A DNA stretch of 64,000 nt, taken from assembly GCF_000316575.1 (NCBI RefSeq), contig NC_019682.1, forward strand, positions 4,524,001 through 4,588,000, read 5' to 3'. This document shows positions 41,032 through 49,539 of the stretch, in pieces (within the stretch, counting starts at the first letter, position 1; the number at the start of each line of letters is the position of its first letter). This DNA is from Calothrix sp. PCC 7507. GTDB taxonomy: Bacteria; Cyanobacteriota; Cyanobacteriia; Cyanobacteriales; Nostocaceae. Under the pieces are notes generated by a model. It was not told the DNA's origin. It saw only the letters and a program-made list of their open reading frames with translations, and did no database searches. The position numbers were made by a program, and so were the translations under genes.

Positions 41032-43278
41032 ATGGAATTTTTCGATAACCCCACTGTGCTGGAGTCAGGAATTGCTGAGGCAAGTTTACTATATCGGATC
41101 ACAACCCGAATTAGGCGATCGCTAGACCTGCAAGAAATATTAACAGCTACTGTTGCGGAAGTTCGTGCATTTTTGGGTACAGACCGGGTGATGATGTATC
41201 GGTTTGATAGCGACGGTAGTGGAGAAGTTATTGCCGAATCCATAGATCAGCAGCGTCTACCCTCACTGTTAGGGCTACACTTCCCCGCTGATGATATTCC
41301 TCCAGAACACCGAGAAATGTTTCTGTGGGCGCGGCAGCGTTCGATTGTGAATGTGGCTAGTGGGCGGATTGGCTTATGGCCGCTAGAGAGTTCAGCAACT
41401 GGTAACTCTCTCAAAATTGAAAATCTCTACTACCGAGCGGTAGACCCATGTCATATTCAATACTTAACGGCAATGGGTGTACAATCTTCATTGGCAGTGC
41501 CAATTGTACACCAAGACCCCATAGAGGAATCAAATAAACCTCGACTATGGGGATTGTTGGTATCGCACCACAGCACACCGCGCCCAGATATGAAACGAGA
41601 AGTGCAAGTGGTGCAACAAGTTGTCGATCAAGTATCAATAGCGATCGCTCAAAGTTACCTACTTACCCAAACCCGTGCCGAACAACAGCGACAAGCGATC
41701 GTTAACCGAGTTACCACCCTATTGCATTCACTACCCACAATTCAGTTGCAGCCAGCCTTAGAAGCAACGATTGCGGCATTTGATGGGGTAGGTGGCAGAC
41801 TCTACATTGAACAGAGTGCGGAACTATACACCTGGGGCGAACAACCAACACTGGCAAATGACTTAGAAAACACCATCATCGAACAGCATCTGCTGTGGCA
41901 AGATTGGCTAGCTGAGTGTAAACAAGGTAACATTTGGGCAATCACAGACCTCTACAAAGAGCCGCACTGGGAAGTTTTAGCTCCCCTATTCCCATCAACT
42001 CGCATTCGGGGAATGTTGATCATTCCCCTCAATTTCCGGCAACAGTTCATCGGTGTTTTCAGCATTTTCCGGACAGGATTTGATACTGAAATATTGTGGG
42101 CAGGACAGCGCGATCCTCATGAGCGCCAACGGCTACCCCAACTTTCGTTTACGGCGTGGTTAGAGCAGAAAAAACAGCAAGCACCAGAGTGGAAGCCTGA
42201 AGAAATCAGCATGGGACGGGCTTTAGCAGAGCAATTTGCGATCGCCATTCAGCAGCAGCAAATGTATCAACAGATGCAGGTATTAAATACTAAGCTGGAA
42301 GGTATGAGCCGAGAACGCGCCGAGTTGCAGCAATCTTTAGATTTAAACAAAGTAATCAAGCAAGTTTCAGACCAGATACGTAGCAATTTAGACTACAAAA
42401 TTACGCTGCAAACTATTGTCCAGGAGGTGCGAAAACTCCTCAAAACAGACCGAGTATTAATTTATCAGATTCTCGACGATTTAAGAGGTGAAGTAATCGT
42501 TGAAGATGTGGACGCTCAGTTTGGCTCTATTCTGGGCATGATCACACCATTAGAATGCTTTCCTGATGAATATGCCCACCTTTACTTGCGCGGAAGAGTC
42601 CGAGCCATCAACAACACAACCTCCCCAGATTTGAGTCTCTGTCATCGACAGTTTTTGCAGACTCTGCAAATTCAAGCAAATTTAATTGTCCCAATTAAGA
42701 TGGGTACGCAATTATGGGGGTTAATCATTGCTCACGAGTGTCGTGCTACCAGAAATTGGCAAGATGCAGAAATTGATTTGTTGCAACGTTTAGCAGATGA
42801 AGCAGTCCTAGCCATCCAGCAAGCACAATTATACGAAACCAGTCGGGCGGCGGAATCACTAGCCACGGGACAAGCTGAACAACTGACACAAGCCCTCAAC
42901 GAAATTCAACAAGCACAGATACAACTCATCAAAACTGAAAAAATGTCCAGCTTGGGGTTGTGGGCGCTGGGTGTAGCCCAGGAAATAAAAAACCCAGTTA
43001 ATTTCATCTACTGTAATCTGTCCTACACCAACGACTATACCAAAGAACTGCTCGAGCTTTTGCGTCTCTACCAGTTGCACTATCCTTACCCAAACATTGA
43101 AATCAGACGCCAAGCAGAAGCAATTGATTTAGATTTTCTTACAGAAAACTTACCTCAAATCCTCTTAGCTATGAAAGCACAGGCCGAGCGGATCAACTCC
43201 ATGATGTTCTCATTGCGTAACTTTTCTGGACTTGATCGGGCTGCTATTAAATCTGTTGATCAGCACGAAGCTCAATAA
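41032..43278 (+). CDS. phytochrome-type two-GAF photoreceptor protein without kinase ATPase domain
   Basis: 748 residues. GAF 1 (about 20-215) contains VDPCHIQYL, with Cys140-His in the bilin-attachment position, and FPADDIPPEHR, the phytochrome-like DIP motif. GAF 2 (about 435-610) contains LSLCHRQFL (Cys537-His). A coiled coil and a dimerisation box follow: LGVAQEIKNPVNFIY, with Gln650 where kinases have His. The conserved NFS-type segment (MFSLRNFSGLD) is still there, but the protein stops at KSVDQHEAQ, before any ATPase domain. It looks like a C-terminally truncated light sensor, or a regulator without output. A strong terminator follows. Confidence 0.85.
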   Translation: MEFFDNPTVLESGIAEASLLYRITTRIRRSLDLQEILTATVAEVRAFLGTDRVMMYRFDSDGSGEVIAESIDQQRLPSLLGLHFPADDIPPEHREMFLWARQRSIVNVASGRIGLWPLESSATGNSLKIENLYYRAVDPCHIQYLTAMGVQSSLAVPIVHQDPIEESNKPRLWGLLVSHHSTPRPDMKREVQVVQQVVDQVSIAIAQSYLLTQTRAEQQRQAIVNRVTTLLHSLPTIQLQPALEATIAAFDGVGGRLYIEQSAELYTWGEQPTLANDLENTIIEQHLLWQDWLAECKQGNIWAITDLYKEPHWEVLAPLFPSTRIRGMLIIPLNFRQQFIGVFSIFRTGFDTEILWAGQRDPHERQRLPQLSFTAWLEQKKQQAPEWKPEEISMGRALAEQFAIAIQQQQMYQQMQVLNTKLEGMSRERAELQQSLDLNKVIKQVSDQIRSNLDYKITLQTIVQEVRKLLKTDRVLIYQILDDLRGEVIVEDVDAQFGSILGMITPLECFPDEYAHLYLRGRVRAINNTTSPDLSLCHRQFLQTLQIQANLIVPIKMGTQLWGLIIAHECRATRNWQDAEIDLLQRLADEAVLAIQQAQLYETSRAAESLATGQAEQLTQALNEIQQAQIQLIKTEKMSSLGLWALGVAQEIKNPVNFIYCNLSYTNDYTKELLELLRLYQLHYPYPNIEIRRQAEAIDLDFLTENLPQILLAMKAQAERINSMMFSLRNFSGLDRAAIKSVDQHEAQ

Positions 43279-43355
43279 AACGAAGGTGTTGCTGATAAAG
43301 AGGGATTGGATACTGACATTCTTCCCTATCCTCAATTTTGCAGCATCCATTCTCA

Positions 43356-43391
43356 AAACCTCCACCCACCAGGGGATGGAGGTTTCATTTT
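43356..43391 (+). terminator. terminator of the photoreceptor gene
   Basis: Perfect 9-bp stem AAACCTCCA / TGGAGGTTT, followed by CATTTTTTC, 78 bp after the stop codon. The stem plus the CCCACC...GGGGA loop resembles the ends of the structured element at 46251-46450. Confidence 0.8.
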
Positions 43392-43855
43392 TTCTGAGTA
43401 GTAAATACAAACCAGATAATCAATACCGTAAACCCTAAATAGCCAAACACAGTCACCCACTCTTGCCAGTTACTCAATATATCGTTCATCAGCATCAACT
43501 CAGCTTAACCTTGCTCATGTCTCTAAAATCTTTGTCTGAATTTTCCGGAACTGATCATCTCAGTGTGGTAGTCCTTATTGTGATGTCAAGATTATGCTAA
43601 CCTCCTATAACTAAACCTGCGGGGAATATCCCTACTATTCAAAAGCCCGGTCAAAACGACTGGGTTTTTGATTAGGAGCTTTTTCACCTAAATTCCTACT
43701 TCTAATACATGCAACTTGACTGGGAGTGAGTCAGCATAGGAAAACATAGCTTTCTCTGCTGATGTGATACCTGCATAATCGTGGGTTGAGTCATAGCACC
43801 CACGCACGAGAAGCATTGTTAAATAGATTAACCATAGACTACCTGAGAGACCATT
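43392..43855. other. non-coding region before the NAD(P)-binding protein
   Basis: No gene of note. It contains a second hairpin at 43641-43670 (AAAGCCCGGTC / GACTGGGTTTTTG), terminator-like on the plus strand, and then AT-rich DNA leading to the gene at 43856. A short, membrane-like frame complementary to 43400-43490 was not convincing. Confidence 0.4.
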
Positions 43856-44674
43856 ATGACTTCTTCATTTGAGGATTTGGTGTTAGTTGCGGGTGGAACT
43901 GGTGGAGTAGGGCAGCTTGTGGTAGGCAAGCTTTTAGAAAGAGGCTTCCGGGTTCGCGTCCTCACACGCAATGCGGCAAAAGCCACAAAGATGTTTGACA
44001 ACAGAGTGGAAGTTGCTGTTGGTGATATCCGCTCTAGCAATACACTCCCAGCCGCAATGCTGAATGTCACCCATATCATCTGTTGCACGGGTACTACTGC
44101 CTTTCCTTCGAGTCGATGGGAGTTTGACTCAGAACCTAACTTGATTGAATGGGTGCAGTTGTTTTTCGACCCCAAATATAGTATCAGCAGGGCAAAGAAC
44201 AGTCCGATTAAGACTGATGCTGAAGGTGTGAGCAACTTAGTAGCAGCAGCACCAGAGAATCTCAGGCGATTCGTTTTCGTCTCTTCCTGCGGGATTTTGC
44301 GTAAATATGAGTTTCCTTGGAAACTTCTCAATGCATATGGGGTGTTAGATGCCAAACAAAAGGGCGAGGAAGCGATCATTGGTTCCGGATTGGCCTACAC
44401 TATTATTCGTCCGGGACGCTTAATTGATGGCCCTTATACTTCATACGACCTCAACACCCTACTCAAAGCAAAAACCGGAGGTAAGTTTGGTGTGGTACTG
44501 GGCAAGGGCGATACACTCCAAGGTGATGCCAGCCGCATTGATGTGGCAGCAGCTTGTGTGGAGTCTATTCTTTATCCATCAAGTGAAGGCCAAGTTTTTG
44601 AGATTGTCAATCAGGGCACAAGACCACCTGTGATTGATTGGGATAACCTGTTTTCTCAGCTAACGTCTGATTAA
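43856..44674 (+). CDS. atypical SDR / NmrA-like NAD(P)-binding protein
   Basis: 272 residues. The Rossmann signature VLVAGGTGGVGQLVVGKLL is at the N-terminus, with VRVLTRNAAKA as the NADP-recognition strand, VEVAVGDIRS, and FVFVSSCGILRK; there is no classical YxxxK, as in atypical SDRs. YTIIRPGRLIDGPY is the usual family segment after the active site. Members act as reductases, epimerases or redox sensors; in cyanobacteria relatives serve in chlorophyll or quinone metabolism. The substrate is unknown. The RBS is not strong. Confidence 0.8.
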   Translation: MTSSFEDLVLVAGGTGGVGQLVVGKLLERGFRVRVLTRNAAKATKMFDNRVEVAVGDIRSSNTLPAAMLNVTHIICCTGTTAFPSSRWEFDSEPNLIEWVQLFFDPKYSISRAKNSPIKTDAEGVSNLVAAAPENLRRFVFVSSCGILRKYEFPWKLLNAYGVLDAKQKGEEAIIGSGLAYTIIRPGRLIDGPYTSYDLNTLLKAKTGGKFGVVLGKGDTLQGDASRIDVAAACVESILYPSSEGQVFEIVNQGTRPPVIDWDNLFSQLTSD

Positions 44675-44691
44675 CAAACATCTAAATAAAA

Positions 44692-44713
44692 ACCCCTGGT
44701 CAGTACCAGGGGT
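44692..44713 (-). terminator. hairpin at the distal end of the small-RNA array
   Basis: Perfect 9-bp stem ACCCCTGGT / ACCAGGGGT with a 4-base loop. On the minus strand it is followed by TTTTTATTT, so it would terminate transcripts of the array before the SDR gene; it may also stop plus-strand transcription from the SDR gene, 17 bp after its stop codon. Confidence 0.7.
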
Positions 44714-44958
44714 ATTCATCTTTATTCCCATATATGAGAATCGCATTTGCGAGCCTCTATGAAACCTCACCCTATGCAGTAATTGCATAGTATTTATTTA
44801 AATAATGCAATTACATAGTCAGATTATCCGGAAGTCTACGCATCATGAGTCCTGACACCAAAGATAAATGAGCGTAGTTGCCCTATTTCTTTCAGACATC
44901 CGAACTATCACACTCTCCAAGATCAATACTGAAAACAGGGAATTATATCTGCATTTAG

Positions 44959-45075
44959 AAAAAAAAGGTTTAGCTGAGTGCTAAACCTCTATATATCCTA
45001 GTGCTTAAACAGACATCTTCAATTAATTTAGACTTACTCATCTTACAAATCATCTCCCTAGAGGATGTGTGTAAA
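44959..45075 (-). ncRNA. small-RNA array unit A
   Basis: Block at 45051-45070, conserved TAATTTAGAC (plus-strand reading) at 45024-45033, and terminator stem AGGTTTAGC / GCTAAACCT at 44966-44988 with eight following T on the minus strand. Confidence 0.55.
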
Positions 45076-45114
45076 TTTTCTAAACCCTGCTAGAGAATTA
45101 CTTAATTACTCATA

Positions 45115-45220
45115 AACACAGTTTTACTAAAGCAAGCATTTATATGTACTAAGCATTTACTGCACTACGATTAATTTAGACTTGTCATAACTGTGTCATC
45201 CTCCTAGCGGATGTGTGCAA
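45115..45220 (-). ncRNA. small-RNA array unit B (terminator lost)
   Basis: Block at 45197-45216 (CATCCTCCTAGCGGATGTGT in plus reading) and TAATTTAGAC at 45172-45181 are intact. The terminator hairpin expected near 45115-45137 is not recognisable, so transcription from here would run on into unit A. Confidence 0.4.
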
Positions 45221-45261
45221 ATCATTTCAAAACTGAACAAAAATAATTTGGTTACTCACAA

Positions 45262-45375
45262 GAAAAAGGTTTGGTCATGAACCAAACCTCGATCATTGCT
45301 GTGCTTAACAACGTACTAGATTAATTTAGACATACTTTTTTTACAGATCATCTTCCTAGAGGATGTGTCCCAATA
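45262..45375 (-). ncRNA. small-RNA array unit C
   Basis: Block at 45349-45368, TAATTTAGAC at 45322-45331, terminator stem AGGTTTGGT / ACCAAACCT at 45267-45289 followed by a T-run on the minus strand. Confidence 0.55.
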
Positions 45376-45434
45376 TTCTAAAAACTGGTAGCACTTTATT
45401 TAGTCAAAATATTAACTAGCTTTAATAATGGAGA

Positions 45435-45538
45435 TATAGCATTTCCCGACAAGCGTGACGTACACCCGGGTACGGCACTGCTGTGCTACTACACCTCGCG
45501 ATATAATGTTGTACTCCATCTAAATGGGAACCGCTATA
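45435..45538. mobile_element. 104-bp MITE inserted in the small-RNA array
   Basis: Inverted ends TATAGCATTTCCCGAC and, on the other strand, TATAGCGGTTCCCATTTAG. It lies between units C and D, explaining their wider spacing. No coding capacity. TA at both outer edges may be the target duplication. Confidence 0.65.
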
Positions 45539-45566
45539 TAAAAATTTCTCAGTATTTAACTTAGAA

Positions 45567-45682
45567 ATGAAAAAGGCTTGGATGTTAGCCAAGCCTCCAG
45601 ATATACCAGGTGTTTACCATATCTAACTAATTTAGACTGACTCTGCTGACAAAGCATCTTTCTATCAGGTGTATACAAAAAT
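45567..45682 (-). ncRNA. small-RNA array unit D
   Basis: Block at 45656-45675, TAATTTAGAC at 45628-45637, terminator stem AGGCTTGG / CCAAGCCT at 45574-45596 followed by a T-run on the minus strand. Its stem changed C-G for T-A relative to units A and C at matching positions. Confidence 0.55.
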
Positions 45683-45832
45683 TCTCAAAGCTGATATGGC
45701 ATGATTTTGCCAGATACATATATAAAACAAGGCTTGTTTCAACAGCAACCCTTTATTAATAAAGTGTATACAAACATCATGATTTATAATTAATATTTAT
45801 GTATAGAGGAAATATTCTATATATTCTTGTGA

Positions 45833-45940
45833 AAAAAAGACCCTAGATTTTATTCCAGGGTATATACATGTTTCTCAGGCATTTATATACCGCATATTAA
45901 ATGTAGAAAAATTTTATTGCCCCTATCTATTGCATGATAT
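45833..45940 (-). ncRNA. diverged small-RNA array unit E
   Basis: Weak hairpin ACCCT / AGGGT at 45840-45861 with a T-run on the minus strand, and a block-like CCTATCTATTGCATG at about 45920, in the right register (154 bp before the block of unit F). The TAATTTAGAC motif is lacking. Confidence 0.3.
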
Positions 45941-45987
45941 AAATATTGCAAGTTTATGGTATTGCTTAATTGGCATAATTCAGCTAT

Positions 45988-46100
45988 AAAAAAGGCTTGG
46001 GTGTCAGCCAAGCCTACAGATATACCAAGTGTTTACCATATCTAATTAATTTAGATTTGCTTTTACTACATTACATCTATCTATAGGGTGTATCCAAATA
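45988..46100 (-). ncRNA. small-RNA array unit F
   Basis: Block at 46074-46093, TAATTTAGAT at 46047-46056, terminator stem AGGCTTGG / CCAAGCCT at 45993-46015 followed by six T on the minus strand. Nearly identical to unit D from the hairpin through TTTACCATATCTAA. Confidence 0.55.
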
Positions 46101-46250
46101 TGATGAAAGCTGGTAACACCCAAATATCAAAAGTAACGCAGGAACAAACAACTGGGAATAAGCGACTGCGGCATTTAAGTTGCATATTTCATCGTATAGA
46201 GCGTTAACTGTTAACCGTCAACAAAGAAAAATGATTGATTGTGCAATGAA

Positions 46251-46450
46251 AAACTCCACCCACAATTCGATTGAGTTTTTGGGCATGGGGAAGAGTTACC
46301 TGTTTGCCCCAAGTCGGCGGGCAGCTATCCCTCTTCACCCACAATTCGATTGAGTTTCCTGCCGACTTCCAGGAATAGGCGTTTTAGCTTAAGCTGTTAT
46401 CCCTCTCCACCCACGTTCGTGCAGCGTCACGCTTTCTAGGGGATGGAGTT
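46251..46450. repeat. structured 200-bp element with nested inverted repeats
   Basis: Outer arms AAAACTCCACCCA and AGGGGATGGAGTTT, an inner stem AGTCGGCGGG / CCTGCCGACT, and two copies of CACCCACAATTCGATTGAGT, 80 bp apart. This resembles the non-coding ends of IS200/IS605-type elements in cyanobacteria, perhaps a remnant without a transposase. It splits array units F and G. Confidence 0.45.
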
Positions 46451-46480
46451 TCTCATCGCTTTCAATGAATAAGTGATTGA

Positions 46481-46592
46481 CAAAAAAGGTTTAGCATTTA
46501 GCTAAACCTTTATAGAAAGCAGTTATTCGACACACCAAAATAAATTTAAACTTACTACTAAATCTGGTCATCATCCCATAGGATGTATACAA
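46481..46592 (-). ncRNA. small-RNA array unit G
   Basis: Block at 46569-46588, TAAATTTAAAC at 46541-46551, terminator stem AGGTTTAGC / GCTAAACCT at 46487-46509 followed by six T on the minus strand. Stem matches unit A while the rest has diverged. Confidence 0.5.
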
Positions 46593-46694
46593 GCAAGCCC
46601 TCGTATGTTAGTTCAACGAAGTCGTTCTCGTTTGCAATGACATATATTTTGCATGAATTATCACTCCCGAAAAATACACAGAGTTAACAGCCTA

Positions 46695-46870
46695 GGTATT
46701 GCCCACCAAAACCATGATACGGTGGGCAGTGCCCACCCTACGTGTATTTCATAAATCAAATACTAATCCTATAGTAGGCAGGGCTATGTCTTACAAAAGC
46801 CGGATATGTTGGGCATTGCCCAGCCTACCAATACTTAAATGTGTTTGAAAATCAAATTAGATTCCTATAT
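46695..46870. mobile_element. MITE-like elements (ATTTGATTT type), second locus
   Basis: GGTGGGCAGTGCCCACC palindromes and the end sequence (on the other strand ATTAGTATTTGATTTATG) match copy 1 at 6.7 kb in reverse orientation. A second end (ATCAAATTAGATTCCTATA) follows 90 bp later, so two copies may be fused or nested here. Confidence 0.5.
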
Positions 46871-47097
46871 TTCTCATAGTATCATTGAGTCTTATTTTTA
46901 TGTAATCTAGTTTACCCGACCTCAGCATTCTGGTTTACCGTACCTTTCACAGGTACATATTTAGGTTCGGTAATCATCACGAGCCAGGTGATAAAAACCG
47001 AATTTACACTAATCTTAATTCTCAATACTATAAGAACAAAGCAAGGAATTAATCCTGCATTGATTGAAAAAAAGCAAGTCAATATACGAGGTAGGAT

Positions 47098-47538
47098 ATG
47101 ACATTAATTCGTTGGAATCCTTGGCAAGAATTTACAACTTTACAACGTCAAATTGACCAGCTATTTGATGAAAATCTATTACCATCCAATTTAGTTGAAC
47201 GAGGCTTTTCTAGAGTTCCTGCTGCTGAGTTACAAGAAACCTCTGAGGCTATTCATCTGAAACTAGAGCTACCAGGAATTGATGCTAAAGATGTAGACTT
47301 ACAAGTCACAGAAACATCTGTTTACATCAGTGGTGAGCGGAATTCTAAAACGCAAACTGAAGATAAAGGTGTGTTCAAGAGTGAATTCCGCTATGGCAAA
47401 TTTCAGCGCGTAATCCCTTTACCTACTCGCGTTGAAAACACCAAAGTCATAGCAGAATATAAAGATGGAATCTTGAATCTAGTTCTCCCTAAAGCTGAAG
47501 CAGAAAAGCACAAAGTCGTGAAAGTTAATCTGCAATAA
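47098..47538 (+). CDS. small heat-shock protein, Hsp20/alpha-crystallin family
   Basis: 146 residues; ATG preceded by GAGGTAGG. It is an ATP-independent chaperone that holds unfolding proteins in oligomers. The alpha-crystallin domain spans about residues 40-135: PAAELQETSEAIHLKLELPG, VYISGERNS, FQRVIPLPTRV and the signature YKDGILNLVLPKAE. The N-terminus MTLIRWNPWQEF is standard for bacterial class A proteins. The 500 bp upstream contain MITE sequence and no obvious CIRCE operator. Confidence 0.93.
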   Translation: MTLIRWNPWQEFTTLQRQIDQLFDENLLPSNLVERGFSRVPAAELQETSEAIHLKLELPGIDAKDVDLQVTETSVYISGERNSKTQTEDKGVFKSEFRYGKFQRVIPLPTRVENTKVIAEYKDGILNLVLPKAEAEKHKVVKVNLQ

Positions 47539-47588
47539 GGGCATTGGGGACTGGGGGCTAGGTAATTTATTTATTGCCCCCTGCCCCA

Positions 47589-49445
47589 TTACTTTGATGG
47601 GTTAAGTGATTTATATAGAAAGTCAAATCTTGCTTGGACAGCAGGAGGTTTGGTGGTGAAATGGATATAAAAATTTCCTAGCTCTGCCGATTTTTCTAAT
47701 ACTTTGGCATAAACATCTTCACTACGCCATGCTGGGTCTTGAGGTGTCAATAAGTTGAGTTTAATATTTGTCAATGCCGAGGGCAAGCAATTATTTTCTA
47801 TATTCTCGGTGCAAATCTTCGCTCCTTTGTGAGATATCTGAACTATATTTCCTGAGAACACAGTTTCACCAATCTGCTTTTCATTGAGAATCATGTATTG
47901 GATGGGAATTGGTTTAGGAATGTTAAAAAATACCTCTTCTTCTCTAGGCAAAAATAGATTGTAGAATCCACCGATACCGTAAACTTCATAGATGGTAACT
48001 GGTTCTTTAATTCCTTTCATTTGTTCTTGTCTTTGCCCGCCGACTCTCACAATTGCACCTGCTGCTTTTAAAGTCGGTTCGGAAATGAGAATTTGTCCTC
48101 CTGTTGTGTAGGATTCAATGCGGTAAGTTAAGTTGACTTGGCTACCAACAATGCCGTATTTAGCACGTTTGTCTGAGCCAATATTTCCCAGAACTACGAG
48201 TCCTGTATTAATACCAATACCCATTTCTAGTTGCGGGAAGCCGAGATTTTTCAGCCTTTCATTGACAGCACCCATTGCTAATTGCATAGCACAAGCACAG
48301 GCTACAGCCCTAACAGCGTCATCTTCTCTTGGTGTTGGGGCCCCAAACAGAACCAAAATCCCATCACCCATGAATTCATTAATCGTTCCTTGGTATTGAG
48401 CGATCGCATCTGCCATATATTCAAGATAGATATTGAGGACATGGATTACCTCTTCGGCAGATAATCGCTCTGATGCGGCAGTAAATCCTCTTAAATCAGA
48501 GGTAAGAATGGTAACTTTACGTCTTTCGCCACCAAGTTTTAATGCTTGGGGGCTTTCAAGTAAGTTGGCGACGATTTCATCGCTCAGATACCGTCCAAAT
48601 ACCTGGCGAATCAGCACATTCCTTTTTTCTAAATCTGTGTTGGCTGCGGCTAAATCTGCTGTACGTTCTCGCACACGCCCTTCTAACTCTTTAGCAGTTT
48701 GGCGTAACCTCCCAGTCACCAAAGTAATCCCAGAGATTCCCAATATGGATAATCCCCCCAACATAAAAGATGTTGTTTTTATACTCTTGTTAGTTTGATC
48801 AGTGAAGTTGTCTAGGGACTGAGTAATGGTTAAAACACCCCTCACGTCTCCCACTTGCCAGTCTTTTTTGGGACTATCAGGACGGGTATTATGACAAGTA
48901 ACGCAAGTGGGCTTCATGATTACAGACTGCCCATATTGCAATAAGCCATGATTTTGGGATTTCTCTAAACGATAAAATTTTTTTTCTTCAGGATGTGTTC
49001 TCAAGTAGCTGAGGGCTTCCCGCTCAAAGTCATTTCTGGGGCCGCCTTCGGCTTTGCGCCAGGGAAACGGGTAATCACTATACATCCGGACTGACATCCC
49101 TGTCTGGTTTTCGCTGAGGATTTTTCCCAATTCAATCGCATAAGTTGCAGGGATAGGAATTGCTCCCTCCTTGATCAGGTAGTCATGAGTCAAGTTAATC
49201 CCTTTAACTTTCTTGATCCGATCGGAAACAGTAGTGCTGTATTGGCTCCATGCATCAATAATGGCTTTGGCTTGCAATTCTGCATTGGTGACCGCTTGTG
49301 ATTCAATCAAGCTAGACGAGAGACTAGACATATTTGACAAAGCTATGCCCACCCCAACGCAAAACATGAGTGTGAGAATTAGAACGGTTTGTTTTAAAAG
49401 TATCCGTAGAAACCAGTTCCAGATTTGAGAAATTAACTGCAACAT
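47589..49445 (-). CDS. membrane adenylate/guanylate cyclase with heme-type DUF3365 sensor
   Basis: 618 residues. A transmembrane helix (LLKQTVLILTLMFCVGVGIAL) near residues 17-37 precedes a periplasmic DUF3365-type sensor with PTCVTCHNTRP, a CxxCH heme-attachment motif (Cys181, Cys184, His185). A second helix (MLGGLSILGISGITLVTG) leads to a coiled linker and a class III cyclase domain: VTILTSDLRGFTAASE (metal Asp) and NEFMGDGILVLFGAP. A PilZ-like C-terminal region may follow (IVQISHKGAKI). It probably converts a redox or gas signal into cAMP or cGMP. It stands alone. Confidence 0.88.
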   Translation of the reverse strand: MLQLISQIWNWFLRILLKQTVLILTLMFCVGVGIALSNMSSLSSSLIESQAVTNAELQAKAIIDAWSQYSTTVSDRIKKVKGINLTHDYLIKEGAIPIPATYAIELGKILSENQTGMSVRMYSDYPFPWRKAEGGPRNDFEREALSYLRTHPEEKKFYRLEKSQNHGLLQYGQSVIMKPTCVTCHNTRPDSPKKDWQVGDVRGVLTITQSLDNFTDQTNKSIKTTSFMLGGLSILGISGITLVTGRLRQTAKELEGRVRERTADLAAANTDLEKRNVLIRQVFGRYLSDEIVANLLESPQALKLGGERRKVTILTSDLRGFTAASERLSAEEVIHVLNIYLEYMADAIAQYQGTINEFMGDGILVLFGAPTPREDDAVRAVACACAMQLAMGAVNERLKNLGFPQLEMGIGINTGLVVLGNIGSDKRAKYGIVGSQVNLTYRIESYTTGGQILISEPTLKAAGAIVRVGGQRQEQMKGIKEPVTIYEVYGIGGFYNLFLPREEEVFFNIPKPIPIQYMILNEKQIGETVFSGNIVQISHKGAKICTENIENNCLPSALTNIKLNLLTPQDPAWRSEDVYAKVLEKSAELGNFYIHFTTKPPAVQARFDFLYKSLNPSK

Positions 49446-49539
49446 ATAATATCAATACGCAATAAATATATTTTTCTCATCTGCTCCCCTCCGTTCCGTC
49501 CGCACTAGGGTAGTGTTAGGTGGCGACAACTACCAGCGT

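Larger units (their letters stand above)
44690..46620 (-). other. tandem array of putative small RNAs, each with its own terminator
   Basis: A protein-free 1.9-kb stretch. On the minus strand a unit of about 108 nt recurs: a block ACACATCCTCTAGGAAGATG (folds back on CATCC/GGATG), the conserved GTCTAAATTAAT, and then a terminator hairpin with 7-9-bp stem and T-run. Block to hairpin distance is 58-62 nt in all five clear units. Successive blocks at 45051, 45197 and 45349 are about 150 bp apart. Stems differ in sequence but keep pairing. One MITE interrupts the array. No promoter was identified with certainty. Confidence 0.65.

Noticed and set aside
43828-44379. 183-codon frame antisense to the SDR gene
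   Set aside because: It is a shadow of a well-supported Rossmann-fold gene and shows no domain of its own.
44690-46620. Identification of the array as the known NsiR1 locus
   Set aside because: The neighbours are an SDR gene and hsp20, not hetF, and I cannot recall the NsiR1 sequence well enough to equate the two. Only the comparison of layout is kept.
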